Assembly: GCA_030062745.1 (NCBI GenBank)
Contig: CP099843.1
Span: 3,969,001 to 4,033,000, forward strand
DNA from: Capitulum mitella
Taxonomy: Eukaryota; Arthropoda; Thecostraca; Pollicipedomorpha; Pollicipedidae
Length of the DNA stretch: 64,000 bases
Direction: 5' to 3'
Both the position numbers and the translations under genes were made by a program. A model generated the notes under the pieces. It was not told the DNA's origin, searched no databases, and saw nothing but the letters and a program-made list of their open reading frames with translations. Below are positions 54,951 through 64,000 of this stretch, in pieces. The number at the start of each line of letters is the position of its first letter. The stretch's first letter is position 1.

Positions 54951-57324
54951 AGTTTACCGCGAGAACAGGTGCGGTTTAGTTCCGTCCTAGCGGAGCGGAT
55001 AATGCGCCTCAGTCGCATGGCACTCTCATGCGTGGCTGCGAGCTCCCGCGACGCTCGACGCCCCTGCATCGCTCGAAGCACGACTCGCCGGTCCTCTCGC
55101 CGGCGAGCTGCCAGCCAAACGGCCGGCGTTCGTGGCGGCAGCCCATGGGGCCACAGCCCGAGGACAGGGCGGCGTGCCCTCTGTAGCAACATGCACACCA
55201 CGTCATTGCATGAAACGTCCCGCCTTCCAAACGGCCGCGACACCCACTTCTGGGAAGGTTTGTACTCCGCCACGATGCTCCCGACGGCCACCAAAATTCC
55301 ACGACGTCGAATTAAGCACGGGTTTATGGCGGCGCAGCGGCGGGCACGGCAGACTTCCTGGCCGGGCCGGCGGCCGGGGCGCCGGCTGGCGTGCCGCGCG
55401 GTCCTCAGGAGCGTCTGCGGGCCGGCGATTGCGCCCATTCGGCCCGGCTTGTCGCGGCGCCGGCCGGTCGTCGCCCACTTACCGCTTCTAATTATCCGCG
55501 CCGGCCGGAGAGTTATTATACGCGCGGCCAGCATGCCCGAGCGGTTTGTTTGGGCGTCGCCGCGGCGACCCGGCCAGTAGATACATCAGACGAGGTCGCG
55601 CGCCGCGCCGTCCGGCGCCTCTTCCGGCCTGCCCAGACTGCCGGGAGCTGCGCTGGGGACGTCTCTGCTGCTTCGCCGTTCGCCTGGGGACTGACGGCGC
55701 CGGTGGATTTGCGGTCGTCAAAAATCCGCCTTCGTGGCGATGGAGCGACCTGGTATAAACGAATGTGAACGGCAAGCGAGATGCCCTGTTAGAGGACGTC
55801 CGACCCGACCTGTTCATTGTGGTGTTGTCTGATGGTGCTGGATGACAGTGGTCAGTGGTGTGAGACCGGTTCCGTTTATCTGCCTCAAAAGATTCGAGCG
55901 ACGGCTGGTCTCGAGACTCGTACCGTGAGAACGTGTGAAGCATCCTCGTCGACTGATGTCTTCTCCCGAGCGGTAACGAAAAGTTCTAACTCCTGCAATG
56001 TCAGGGAACTTTCTTCGTGGGCAAAGACATGTACTAGCTCCAAAAAACTTCGCTATCTGTTCAAAATTGGCTGGTATCCTAAAGAACCCATACACCGTAA
56101 TGCAAAAGACTAAAGATTTTCTAAAGCATGGGCTTGGAGAGAATACTACAATATTCTCTCGAACATATCCATCATTCATATCACCGACGGAAGCTCCCTC
56201 CACAGAGAACTTGTTGAAGTACACACCAATACTTCTGCATCACCCTAATCAAAGTCCAGCCACTTATTCTGCAGATTATCTGCGCGTTTACAGGATCGGA
56301 TGCATGATTCCACAAAAAGCGGTATAATTCAAAAAGAGCGGAGGGACGCAGAACCTTCCGAACCCCCAAATAAGGAAACGTCAAGCAGTCCATAAAAAAC
56401 ATTCGAAAAAGGAAAATACAGGGGTGGCAAGTTGTATTTTCTTGGATGGACCACATCCCCTCCAATATGGATCTTGACCCTACCAAGGCTGATTTTGCTC
56501 CCCCTCGAAATTTTATGCCAATAGTACGGGAAACAGAAAAAATGTGTGATATGTAACTATGATTACGAGTGAGGCTGAGAGCCGAGCGAGCCTTTATCAA
56601 GCAGAACAAGATGAAACTGAGCGATCCGGTCGGGCATTGACGGTTTCTGGAGGTTTATCACTTTGCGACTACTGAGCACGAAATCATTAATTTTTCACCA
56701 GAAGATTGCTCTTTCTTTAAATTTTTATATTGTTGCATTTGCAATGCGTCCGCTGGCAAGGCCTTCCTTCCACATAAATATTCCAGATGTAATGTTTCCA
56801 CTCTTGGACCTATATTTCATGATCGTTTTTCAACCGGTCAGTGATGGCAGCGAACCGAATTAATGACGCGCATAATGTTTAAAATTTCAATGTTTCAGAC
56901 GCAAAATACTGAATAGATCAATAAACATCGATTTGTATTGCGGAATGTATAAAGGGGAAGTAATGACGCAAGAAACATTGAGGTAGGCCTTATTCGTGAT
57001 GCATCCCAAAAGACATCTTACGGGTAGACAGCAGAGGGGCTGAAAGTATAGATTAAAACATAACATGGCATAACAAATTTGGAAAAGAAACTGTGACAGA
57101 ATATCTGGGCAAACGGACACAGTGACAGCTTTCGCAAACCATTATTTAAATGACTGCAACTGGTCACTATACGTCGTCATCATTATAGTTCACAATAGGT
57201 CACAACTACTGATACGGCTTCCTGTCTTTGCATGGGTTCCAGGACACCCGCAGTGTCAAAATGAGAACCCATAATCACCTTGATTCATATCTGTCATGGA
57301 TAACACACACTCACATACGCACAC

Positions 57325-57327
<3 letters not shown>

Positions 57328-57392
<65 letters not shown>
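57328..57392. repeat. (TA)n microsatellite
   Basis: About 60 nt of alternating TA with one TACATA interruption, preceded by CACA/CATACG words. Confidence 0.95.
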
Positions 57393-58298
57393 GCACGTCC
57401 ATAAAGTTTGTTTAGTGTTGCTGTCGGTCAGGATAAAGTGGGATAAATCCGTCGAGAAACTCACATTTACGGGGAGGTAGGCTGTCGGGACACCGGCTCG
57501 GCCCTCTTCCCAATCATTTACAGAAAACGACGCCCCTGGGAGAATGTCTTACGCCCACTCCTCCCTTACGCCCGCACCTCCCTGAACTCGCGCCTGCCTA
57601 ACTTAGAGCTGTAACTGGCACATGAACATCTGCGCAACAAATCTCTGCCGACAGTCTGCCCTTATGTAACCCCAGGGTTAAACTGTTGTTGGCTGTATTG
57701 GATTCAGCTGGCTTTGCTAAAAATTATGAACTGGATGGAGCGCACTCCCTCCCCCGAGCCAAGTGTATGGTGTCGGCCCAAATCACTTTGCCGGAGCTTA
57801 ACCACCGGGCTGCGCGTCGTTGGCCTGTTCCTCGTATTCGCCCTGCATTATCCAGAGCAATCGCCGTGATCTCTCTGTCTTTTTCGTCCACTACGTCTGT
57901 CAGTTGTCTGGCAGCGGCAGTCCCCAGTGCCACCAGCGGCGGTCCGGTTGTCTTGCGTAACCCCGCGAGACTCGAGATCCCCGGCCTCTCGTGGTGCTCT
58001 CGTTCCATCGCGGCCTCGCCGTCGCCCGGTCTCACCGGTGTAGCCGCCTTCGCCCGGAGCGCCGGAGCCGGCCTGCTCCGGCGACTCCGGCCTGCCAGAG
58101 CGGCCGACGCCAGGCCTCAGCTCGTCACCGGCGGCCCGCCGGGGCGCCGACCGGACCGTTTCCGGCGCAGCGGCCGCGCCGGACCCGGCCGGCGCCGGCG
58201 CCGGCGCCGATGGCCGGATAAGAGCGGCCCACCTGGCGCCGCGGCCGCCGCGCCGCCGACAGGCCGGCCTTGGGGAGCCGCGCCGGCTGAGTTCGCAC

Positions 58299-58329
<31 letters not shown>

Positions 58330-58821
58330 GCCGGCCGGCGGCTGGCGCGGAACGGAGCTGGAGCAGCCGGCAAGCTGCTCGTGAGAGGCGGCAACAGTGA
58401 GTTGGTACAACGGGCGCACTGCTCGTAAGAGATGAGAACGGTGGGCCGGTGGAGGGGGGGGGGGACTGTCCGCGGAAGTGAGAATTGTGAGCTGGCGCAG
58501 TGGGGCAGACTTCCCGCGGGATGTGAGTTGGTGCAGCGGGTAGACTGCCCGAGAGAGGTGAGAACCGTGAGCTAATACGGCTGGCAGGCTGGGGCAGGGC
58601 AGACAATTAATGTCTGGATTTAGTGGAGATTCGAGACGACGAGGCGGCGATCTGCGCTCTGCGTCCATCAGGAAGCAGTGAGTTTGTGCAGACAGCGGTG
58701 GAGTTCTTGCAAGGTTGGTGTGTGTTTATTGTTTGTTTACGGGGGAGTGCTCCTGTACGCAGATCAGTGAATTAATGTTTATACGGTTGTGAGGGCACAT
58801 GAATGCTGATTATATCAAATT

Positions 58822-59294
58822 AGTGGAACCCGTTATTTGCGAGGGTTAGTTGCTTCATTCCGCGAATAAGGAGAATCCTCGAATAGATCGAACCTAGCAC
58901 CCCAAATCACCATTTTCACTGCTAAGTTATTCCCATGTTCTACAGGTCGTCTACTAGACCAATGAACATATTTTTTAAAGCACAGTTGTGCAGTACACTA
59001 ACTGCAAAAAATTGCACAGATAGATATAGTTACACAAGTATTGCTGGGTGCAGTGTTTCTTGTGCCGCGCGGCACATACTTGTAGTAAATGCATAGCTCA
59101 ACTTAGCATAACCAAAAACAACAGTATTTTTTGTCGCCGGAAACATTCAATCAAAACACCATGAACCACTAGGAACAGCTTTCGCGACGAAAAATGCGGG
59201 ATATATCCTGTGATTTTTAAAATCAATTCCTCCCAGAAATCCGCGAATACGCGAGCCAGCGAACGGTGAAGACGCGAACAGCGGAGGTCCACTG
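58822..59294. mobile_element. pogo/Tigger-like MITE, tentative
   Basis: The left end AGTGGAACCCGTTATTTGCG and the right end, which reads CAGTGGACCTCCGC on the minus strand, resemble CAGTGGA-type termini of pogo/Tigger and related elements. Inside both ends are CGCGAATA words in opposite orientation. Length is about 473 bp and there is no coding frame. Divergence between termini leaves the assignment open. Confidence 0.45.
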
Positions 59295-60190
59295 TAGACA
59301 CTTCTGGCACGAGCGGAAACGGAAGTCAATAAATTAAGCCGTTTGACACTCAGGCGTTGCAGGTTGGAGTTAATGAAGAGCGCGGTGCACAATTTGCACC
59401 TGAACAGAGTACCTGTGTACAGTCACCGTGAGTGTATGGGGAACAATTGCTCCCATTCCACGAGCAAGCCGATAAAGCACAGACTTTATCTTGACATTGT
59501 CGGACGCTTTTTGCCGGTGCCTGTTCCATTGTTTTGCAAACGCCCATTTCTGCTATGTCTGATGCATAGAACGTTTTAAATTGTTGGTGGCGCCCATGTT
59601 TTTATAATGTCCTTGCTTAGAGACAACGCCGTTACCCGGAAAACCATGGCAACGCCTGCGGTGAGGTAAATAACTGAAAAGACATGTTTGCTGTTCAAAT
59701 GCTTGCCGCGATGTAATCACGCTGAATGTGCGAACTGGGGACTACGAATTGTTGCAGCGCTCCCAGACAGCCCTGAAAAGGGTGATAAAGACCCAACGGC
59801 CCGGACCACCCAGCACTAACGGAGCCGACTTGCCGTCACCCGGAGCGGTGAGTCGACTGTGCCCTCAGAGCCGACCAGCCAGCCTGCCCGGGGCCGGCCG
59901 CGCTCAGACGACAGCGTTCTCAGCGGCCCGCCGTTCGGTCAGTGTTGTATTTACATCATACAGACTCGGATGAGGGTTCTGGCAAATCTTAACAAAACAG
60001 TATCCGGAGTGTCTCGCTCAGCGCGCGCCCTCTCTCCGCTCCCGACTGCACACGTGCGCTCCACACAGCTCCGTCGTCTCGCGCCGAGTACAGGCGCGGT
60101 GCCGCCGGCAGACCCGGCAACTGAACATGTCGATGGCAGAACACAGGCCGAGGCGCCCGCGCAGGCGGCGGCGCCGCAAACCCAATAACA
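59295..60190. other. Intergenic or distal 3' region, no feature seen
   Basis: Ordinary sequence with no gene that I recognise. On the minus strand it lies after VGLL4 and could hold the end of its 3' untranslated region, but I find no canonical AATAAA near 60190-60240. Confidence 0.3.
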
Positions 60191-60239
60191 AAATACAAAA
60201 CAACGCTCTCTGTCATCACAGATTATTGTACTGTACAAA

Positions 60240-61236
60240 ATAACCGCGCTTCGTTCGACCTGACACCCGCGGGCGAGCGCGCGGCCGCGCCGCCGCCGCT
60301 CCCCAACACAAAACACGCAGACGGCGAGCGACACAGAACACAGGGCGGGCGCGGCCGCCCGCGGCCGCCACAAGAGCCGGCCACGCGAGCCGGGCCGCCC
60401 CCGCCGCACACGACACCGCCGGCGCCCGGCGTCCGCGCGCGTCACACAGTGCGTCCTCCCTGAAGGTGTCCGGCGGCCGGCGGCTCGTCCGCCGCCGTCC
60501 GCTGCTGACCGCCGCAGGCTCCGTCACCAGCCCCGCCACCCCGCCGCCGGCTCTGCAGCGCGCCCGTCGTGGGCCGCCGCCGCGGTTCACGCTCCGGCCG
60601 AGGCCGTGGTTCACACGTGTCCGCGACGCGGCCGGAGCGGCGGTTCACGTGCGTCGCCGTCACGGCCGGCTGCAGCGGCGCTCCGGTTGTCCGCGGTTCC
60701 CCGGTCGGCGGAACTGTCGGTGACGCCTCCAGGGTGGTCTGCGACGGCGGACTGATGGCTCCCGCGTCCCAGGCCCGGCCAGACCGGCGGTTCCGCGTCT
60801 CCGGCCAGGTTGGAGCGGATGGTTTACGCGTCCGATGCTGAGTAGACCAGCGGTTCACGCTTCCCGGGCCCGGTCCGGAGCACAGGTTCGCGCGTTCCAG
60901 GCCTGGCTGCAGCGGCGGTTTTTGCGCCCCCAGAGCGGCGGATCGCATGAAGCGGACGTCGTCGGAGGGCGGTTCACGCGTTCCTGGTCAGCTCCGAGAA
61001 GTAGCCCTGGCGACCCGGGGCCGTCGCTCCACTGGTTCACGCTTTCCGGACCTCCAGGGCGCAATGAAGCCGTGATTCACGCCTTCTCCAGGGCGCGGTC
61101 GGAGCGGCGGCTCGTGCGCGCCGGGCCTGGCCGGGGACGTCATTCACGTGCCGCTGGGCCCGGCTGGACCCCGGTTCACGTCGTCGCGACCCGGCAGCGA
61201 ACGGCGGCGCGTCGGACGGGCGCCGGCGCTCACGGC
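60240..61236 (-). repeat. GC-rich degenerate GGTTCACG repeat in the VGLL4 3' region
   Basis: From about 60580 to 61200 the octamer GGTTCACG or a close variant recurs roughly every 25-90 nt (60584, 60642, 60851, 60971, 1033 beyond 60000, 61173 and others), usually after GCGGC. The array runs up to the VGLL4 stop codon and so would lie in its 3' untranslated region. CpG density is very high. The overlapping open frames are not called as genes. Confidence 0.5.
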
Positions 61237-61340
61237 TCACGTGACCAGCGGCAGGACGCTGGAGACCTGGTCGCTGGACTGGTCTTTCTCCTGCAGCTTC
61301 ACCCACGTGTCGCCCAGCGCCTTGGCGAAGTGGTCGTCCA
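61237..61340 (-). CDS. VGLL4: VGLL4/Tgi terminal coding exon, second TDU motif
   Basis: VGLL4 is a nuclear cofactor that binds TEAD (Scalloped in flies) and displaces YAP/Yorkie, limiting growth in the Hippo pathway. The exon follows TTTTTCAG (minus strand, 61348-61341), completes a Val codon begun upstream, and reads VDDHFAKALGDTWVKLQ, which is the second Tondu (TDU) motif of VGLL4 almost unchanged from human. A short tail (EKDQSSDQVSSVLPLVT) ends at TGA, 61239-61237. The human tail is longer. Confidence 0.93.
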
Positions 61341-63025
61341 CTGAAAAAGGCCCGGAGTTTAGCGATCGCACCGAAACGGCCTTCGGTGGCAGAAATACGA
61401 CAGATCTGTGGCCATGCTGTACTGCATAACAACCGTGACACCGAGTCGTGCGTTTTTATCTGCATGCGAAAAACGAGCATAAACGTTCACGAAGACGAAT
61501 CATTGAAAATCCTATACTGCTCAGCCTTTCATACAAGTGCTGCACGGTGTTACCACTGTAATCTGCACCTAATTCCACTACCATGTCCCAACGACCAAGC
61601 CTTAAATGGAACTTTTTCCACTTGAGGCTGAGGACACCGTCATGCGTGAGGGGAATTTTACTCCCACCAATAAATCATCTGTTCTCGGAAAAAAAACACA
61701 AATATCCATCACGGTAGTCATCGAGGAGGTGATGTAATACGCCGAGGATTTAACAACCTCCACCGCTTAATTTAATCAAATTATCTAAGTCACAGCGCAC
61801 ATGATGCATGGAATAGCCTCTCTGGCCACTAGCATGGCGTCAAACACGCCGATATGATAAGCTGAATCAAGCACGCGTTGGCATTCGTTCCAGGTGACAA
61901 TAAATCAGAAAGCCCGTTGCAAATAAGCATTTAGCATAGCATACGACGGGTTACGGACACGCTCCCCAACTCCGGAACGGCGACTGACTTCCTCCGCATG
62001 AGACGATGACATTTCTATTCCCGAACCGCAACCTTTCGAACGCGCCCTCCCCGCGGCGCGGGCCAGGGCGCGGAACAGCGTCCGTCACCGCTCTGATTGG
62101 ATCAGAAACTTCCCGGTAGGTGGCGGCCGCACGACGGAAACGCTTCTGATGAGCTCCCAGAAGGCGGCGGCCTCGACGGCCCGACCTTATGGCCCGACGC
62201 GGCCGCCCCGAGCCGAGACGTGCCAAACTGAGCGGCGATATCTAATAACCCGCAGTGGCAGGCTCGGCAGCGGCAGCGAGCGTGACAACTCGGGCGGGCT
62301 TCGTAATTTGCCCGGACTGATTGCCGGCTAACTCCGTCACTTATCTTGTGACTCCGTCGGAAAGCGGAAGTGGACGTGAGAGGTGACGGGAGACATGAGA
62401 CAGTGTGCGGCTCGGCGGCCGCCCAGGTACCTTGATAGCACCCGATCTTATTTCCGCCCGGTGTCATGGAGTTTGAGTTGTGAGTTGTTCAGTGAACCCC
62501 CGCGAGAGATATTCCCATTACTTTGTGTCATTGATAAGAGGCTTCTGTCTACACTTCTAATCATTCGCCATTAATCTCTCGTCAGCCACTTTGTCCGTCC
62601 CTTTCTGGACATCGTATAAGTGAGCTTCGTGAGCAGAACCATTTATGCAACAGAAATAGACGGATTTTTCGGATACAGCAGTTTTTCGAGACATGACATG
62701 AGCAAAGTTTGCAGAATTTTTCCACTTGCATGACGGCGTAAAGAAGCAAGAGCTGTTAAGGAAATCGTACCAGACTTCAAACGCCGTTGCACTTTGGGGA
62801 ACGCTTCAGGGCTGTTGCAGTTACGTGCATACTTCATCGTAAACAAATTCGAATGTTGCCTCACAAATTGACCAAATCAATCCCCAAACGTTGAGGTCGC
62901 TGTATTAATGTTTTAAAGACCACAGCCTCGTTGTTCCATGACAGGAGACAATTCCTACCACAGTATGATGTCAATGCTGACACGACGACGGCGAACCATA
63001 CGTCGCGGGCGGCACGCACACTGAC
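61341..63025 (-). other. VGLL4 intron between the TDU exons
   Basis: A 1685-nt GT-AG, phase 1 intron with a GC-rich part near 62020-62330. No nested gene, repeat array or hairpin stands out. Confidence 0.7.
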
Positions 63026-63160
63026 CTGACATTCCAGTGACGTCTTCCTCCCTGGCCTGGGGCGGCGACGGCGTACTACTCTTGAACAGCGAGGCGTAGT
63101 GCTTGCCCAGCGACCGCCGGAAGTGCTCGTCTATCACTGGGTCGCACACGCCCGGGAAGT
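63026..63160 (-). CDS. VGLL4: VGLL4/Tgi internal exon, first TDU motif
   Basis: On the minus strand the exon starts after CCTGTTTCAG (63161 side), and ends at 63026 before GTCAGTG. Forty-four full codons include VCDPVIDEHFRRSLGKHY, the first TDU motif, then a Ser/Pro linker and EEDVTGMS. The last base G joins TG of the next exon to give Val, so the reading VTGMS-VDDHF corresponds to ITGS-VDDHF in human. Two TDU motifs in this spacing separate VGLL4 from VGLL1-3 and Vestigial, which have one. The 5' exons must lie beyond 64000. Confidence 0.95.
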
Positions 63161-64000
63161 CTGAAACAGGCCGACGAGCGTGATCGCACAGAGCGCGTGC
63201 CGACCGCCAACAACTCACCGCGACGAAACGGCACAACTGTCGCTCGGCGACCAGAGAGCATTTTCGGCCGGGGTAATTTTGATGCTCTGAAACCGGACTG
63301 GTGGGGAGGCAAATCCAGTTGTAATTCCCGGATAACAGAGCATTTTCAGGCTGTTCGAGGGGCGCGCAACCGCCCGTCGTCAGGACGGTTATCGGACGAC
63401 AAAACGTCTCGGCAACGGTGCCAGTGAAAGTGCCCCGGCGACCGCCGATACCGACGAGGTCTCGCATAGTGCGAGAACGCATGGATTCACGAAGTCCACG
63501 AACTCTGTGGAACAAGTATGCGCACCAAACAAATATGCAACGATTTTTCGTAGGATCATTATTGTATACAAGGTATACGTATACATAATGCATAACACAT
63601 ACATATAACATATCGAGCTAACAATGTGATTAAAATGCAATAAATGCGAGGAAATGTGGAATTAATGAGGCCATTTTCTTTCGTGATCGCTGGGTTCTAA
63701 TGAAATTATACCAAATTACTTCAGCAATGTCTTTGCAAACTGTTTCAAAACGTATGCTTCATGCAATTTCGAGCACTTCCGGTTGACTATGCAGAAAAGC
63801 ACAACCTTACAAATCTGAACAGACTCAGACCCTGGCTCTAGTCGGGGGTCCATCAAACAGAGAGAGGGTACCCCGGGCGTTGACCTGCCCATTCATAACA
63901 GGATCGCAATCTCTGATGTATACAGCTTCCAGTATTTGCAATTTGTTTCTTTTTTTTGAAAAGTTAGTCAGGATGGTTGTTTGGTCTAGGAGAGCTTCTT
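63161..64000 (-). other. VGLL4 upstream intron (runs off the window)
   Basis: This should be intron sequence of VGLL4, since the exon 63160-63026 starts at a splice acceptor with an open codon. No further exon is recognised. The 218-codon minus frame over 62955-63611 contains the real exon but its flanking translation is intronic. Confidence 0.6.

Larger units (their letters stand above)
54541..58821. other. ATG7-VGLL4 intergenic region, second part
   Basis: It includes a CAGCGCCTCCT minisatellite, GC-rich patches at 55000-55700 and 57700-58400, AT-rich sequence at 55950-57300 and a (TA)n tract. I see no gene. The frame 54537-55580 (347 codons) reads across the minisatellite and a GC-rich patch and is not credible. 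Confidence 0.5.

Noticed and set aside
42745-61000. Candidate acidic terminal ATG7 exons (for example near 42757, 44886 and 46436)
   Set aside because: Each has a few acidic codons, but none combines a good acceptor, phase 0 and a match to the conserved ATG7 tail.

Overview
The window is eukaryotic nuclear DNA: split genes with GT-AG introns, long introns, many microsatellites and minisatellites, and decayed transposable elements. A 12-unit TTAGG-type telomeric block (written TAACC on this strand) suggests an arthropod. The GC-rich, AG-microsatellite-rich sequence would fit a crustacean, but I cannot fix the species. No bacterial-style operons, CRISPR arrays or phage genes are present.

Two real genes are supported. 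The first is ATG7, the E1-like enzyme of autophagy, on the + strand. Twelve coding exons lie between 10578 and 41783, their phases join without a break over 661 codons, and the start codon, ATP-binding glycine loop, catalytic cysteine and both CxxC pairs are present. Only the acidic C-terminal tail is unplaced. The second is the 3' end of VGLL4 (Tgi in Drosophila), a TEAD/Scalloped-binding Hippo pathway repressor, on the - strand. Its last two coding exons (63160-63026 and 61340-61237) carry the two TDU motifs; its 5' part lies beyond 64000. The two genes are tail to tail, as ATG7 and VGLL4 are in human, so this looks like an ancient linkage.

Layout: 0-10 kb is gene-free. It holds a decayed CR1-like LINE (0.6-1.6 kb), an inverted repeat closed by telomeric repeats (3.3-3.7 kb), a degenerate minisatellite split by an element with terminal inverted repeats (5.2-7.3 kb) and a 143-bp tandem repeat rich in AGGTCA (7.9-8.5 kb). 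ATG7 starts in AT-rich sequence; at about 12.4 kb composition flips to GC-rich for the remaining exons. Large introns J-K and K-L hold microsatellites, a miRNA-like hairpin pair (25.8-26.0 kb) and MITEs. From 42.2 to 61.2 kb there is no supported gene, only GC-rich patches, three minisatellites (43.6, 49.7-51.0 and 54.6-54.9 kb), a 2.9-kb diverged inverted repeat (51.6-54.5 kb) and a MITE. VGLL4 closes the window.

The most unusual signal is that three ATG7 exon borders (start of exon C, end of exon D, start of exon J) have been locally copied in the adjoining intron, giving decoy splice sites next to the real ones. Family assignments rest on recognition by eye; no alignment or database search was run.
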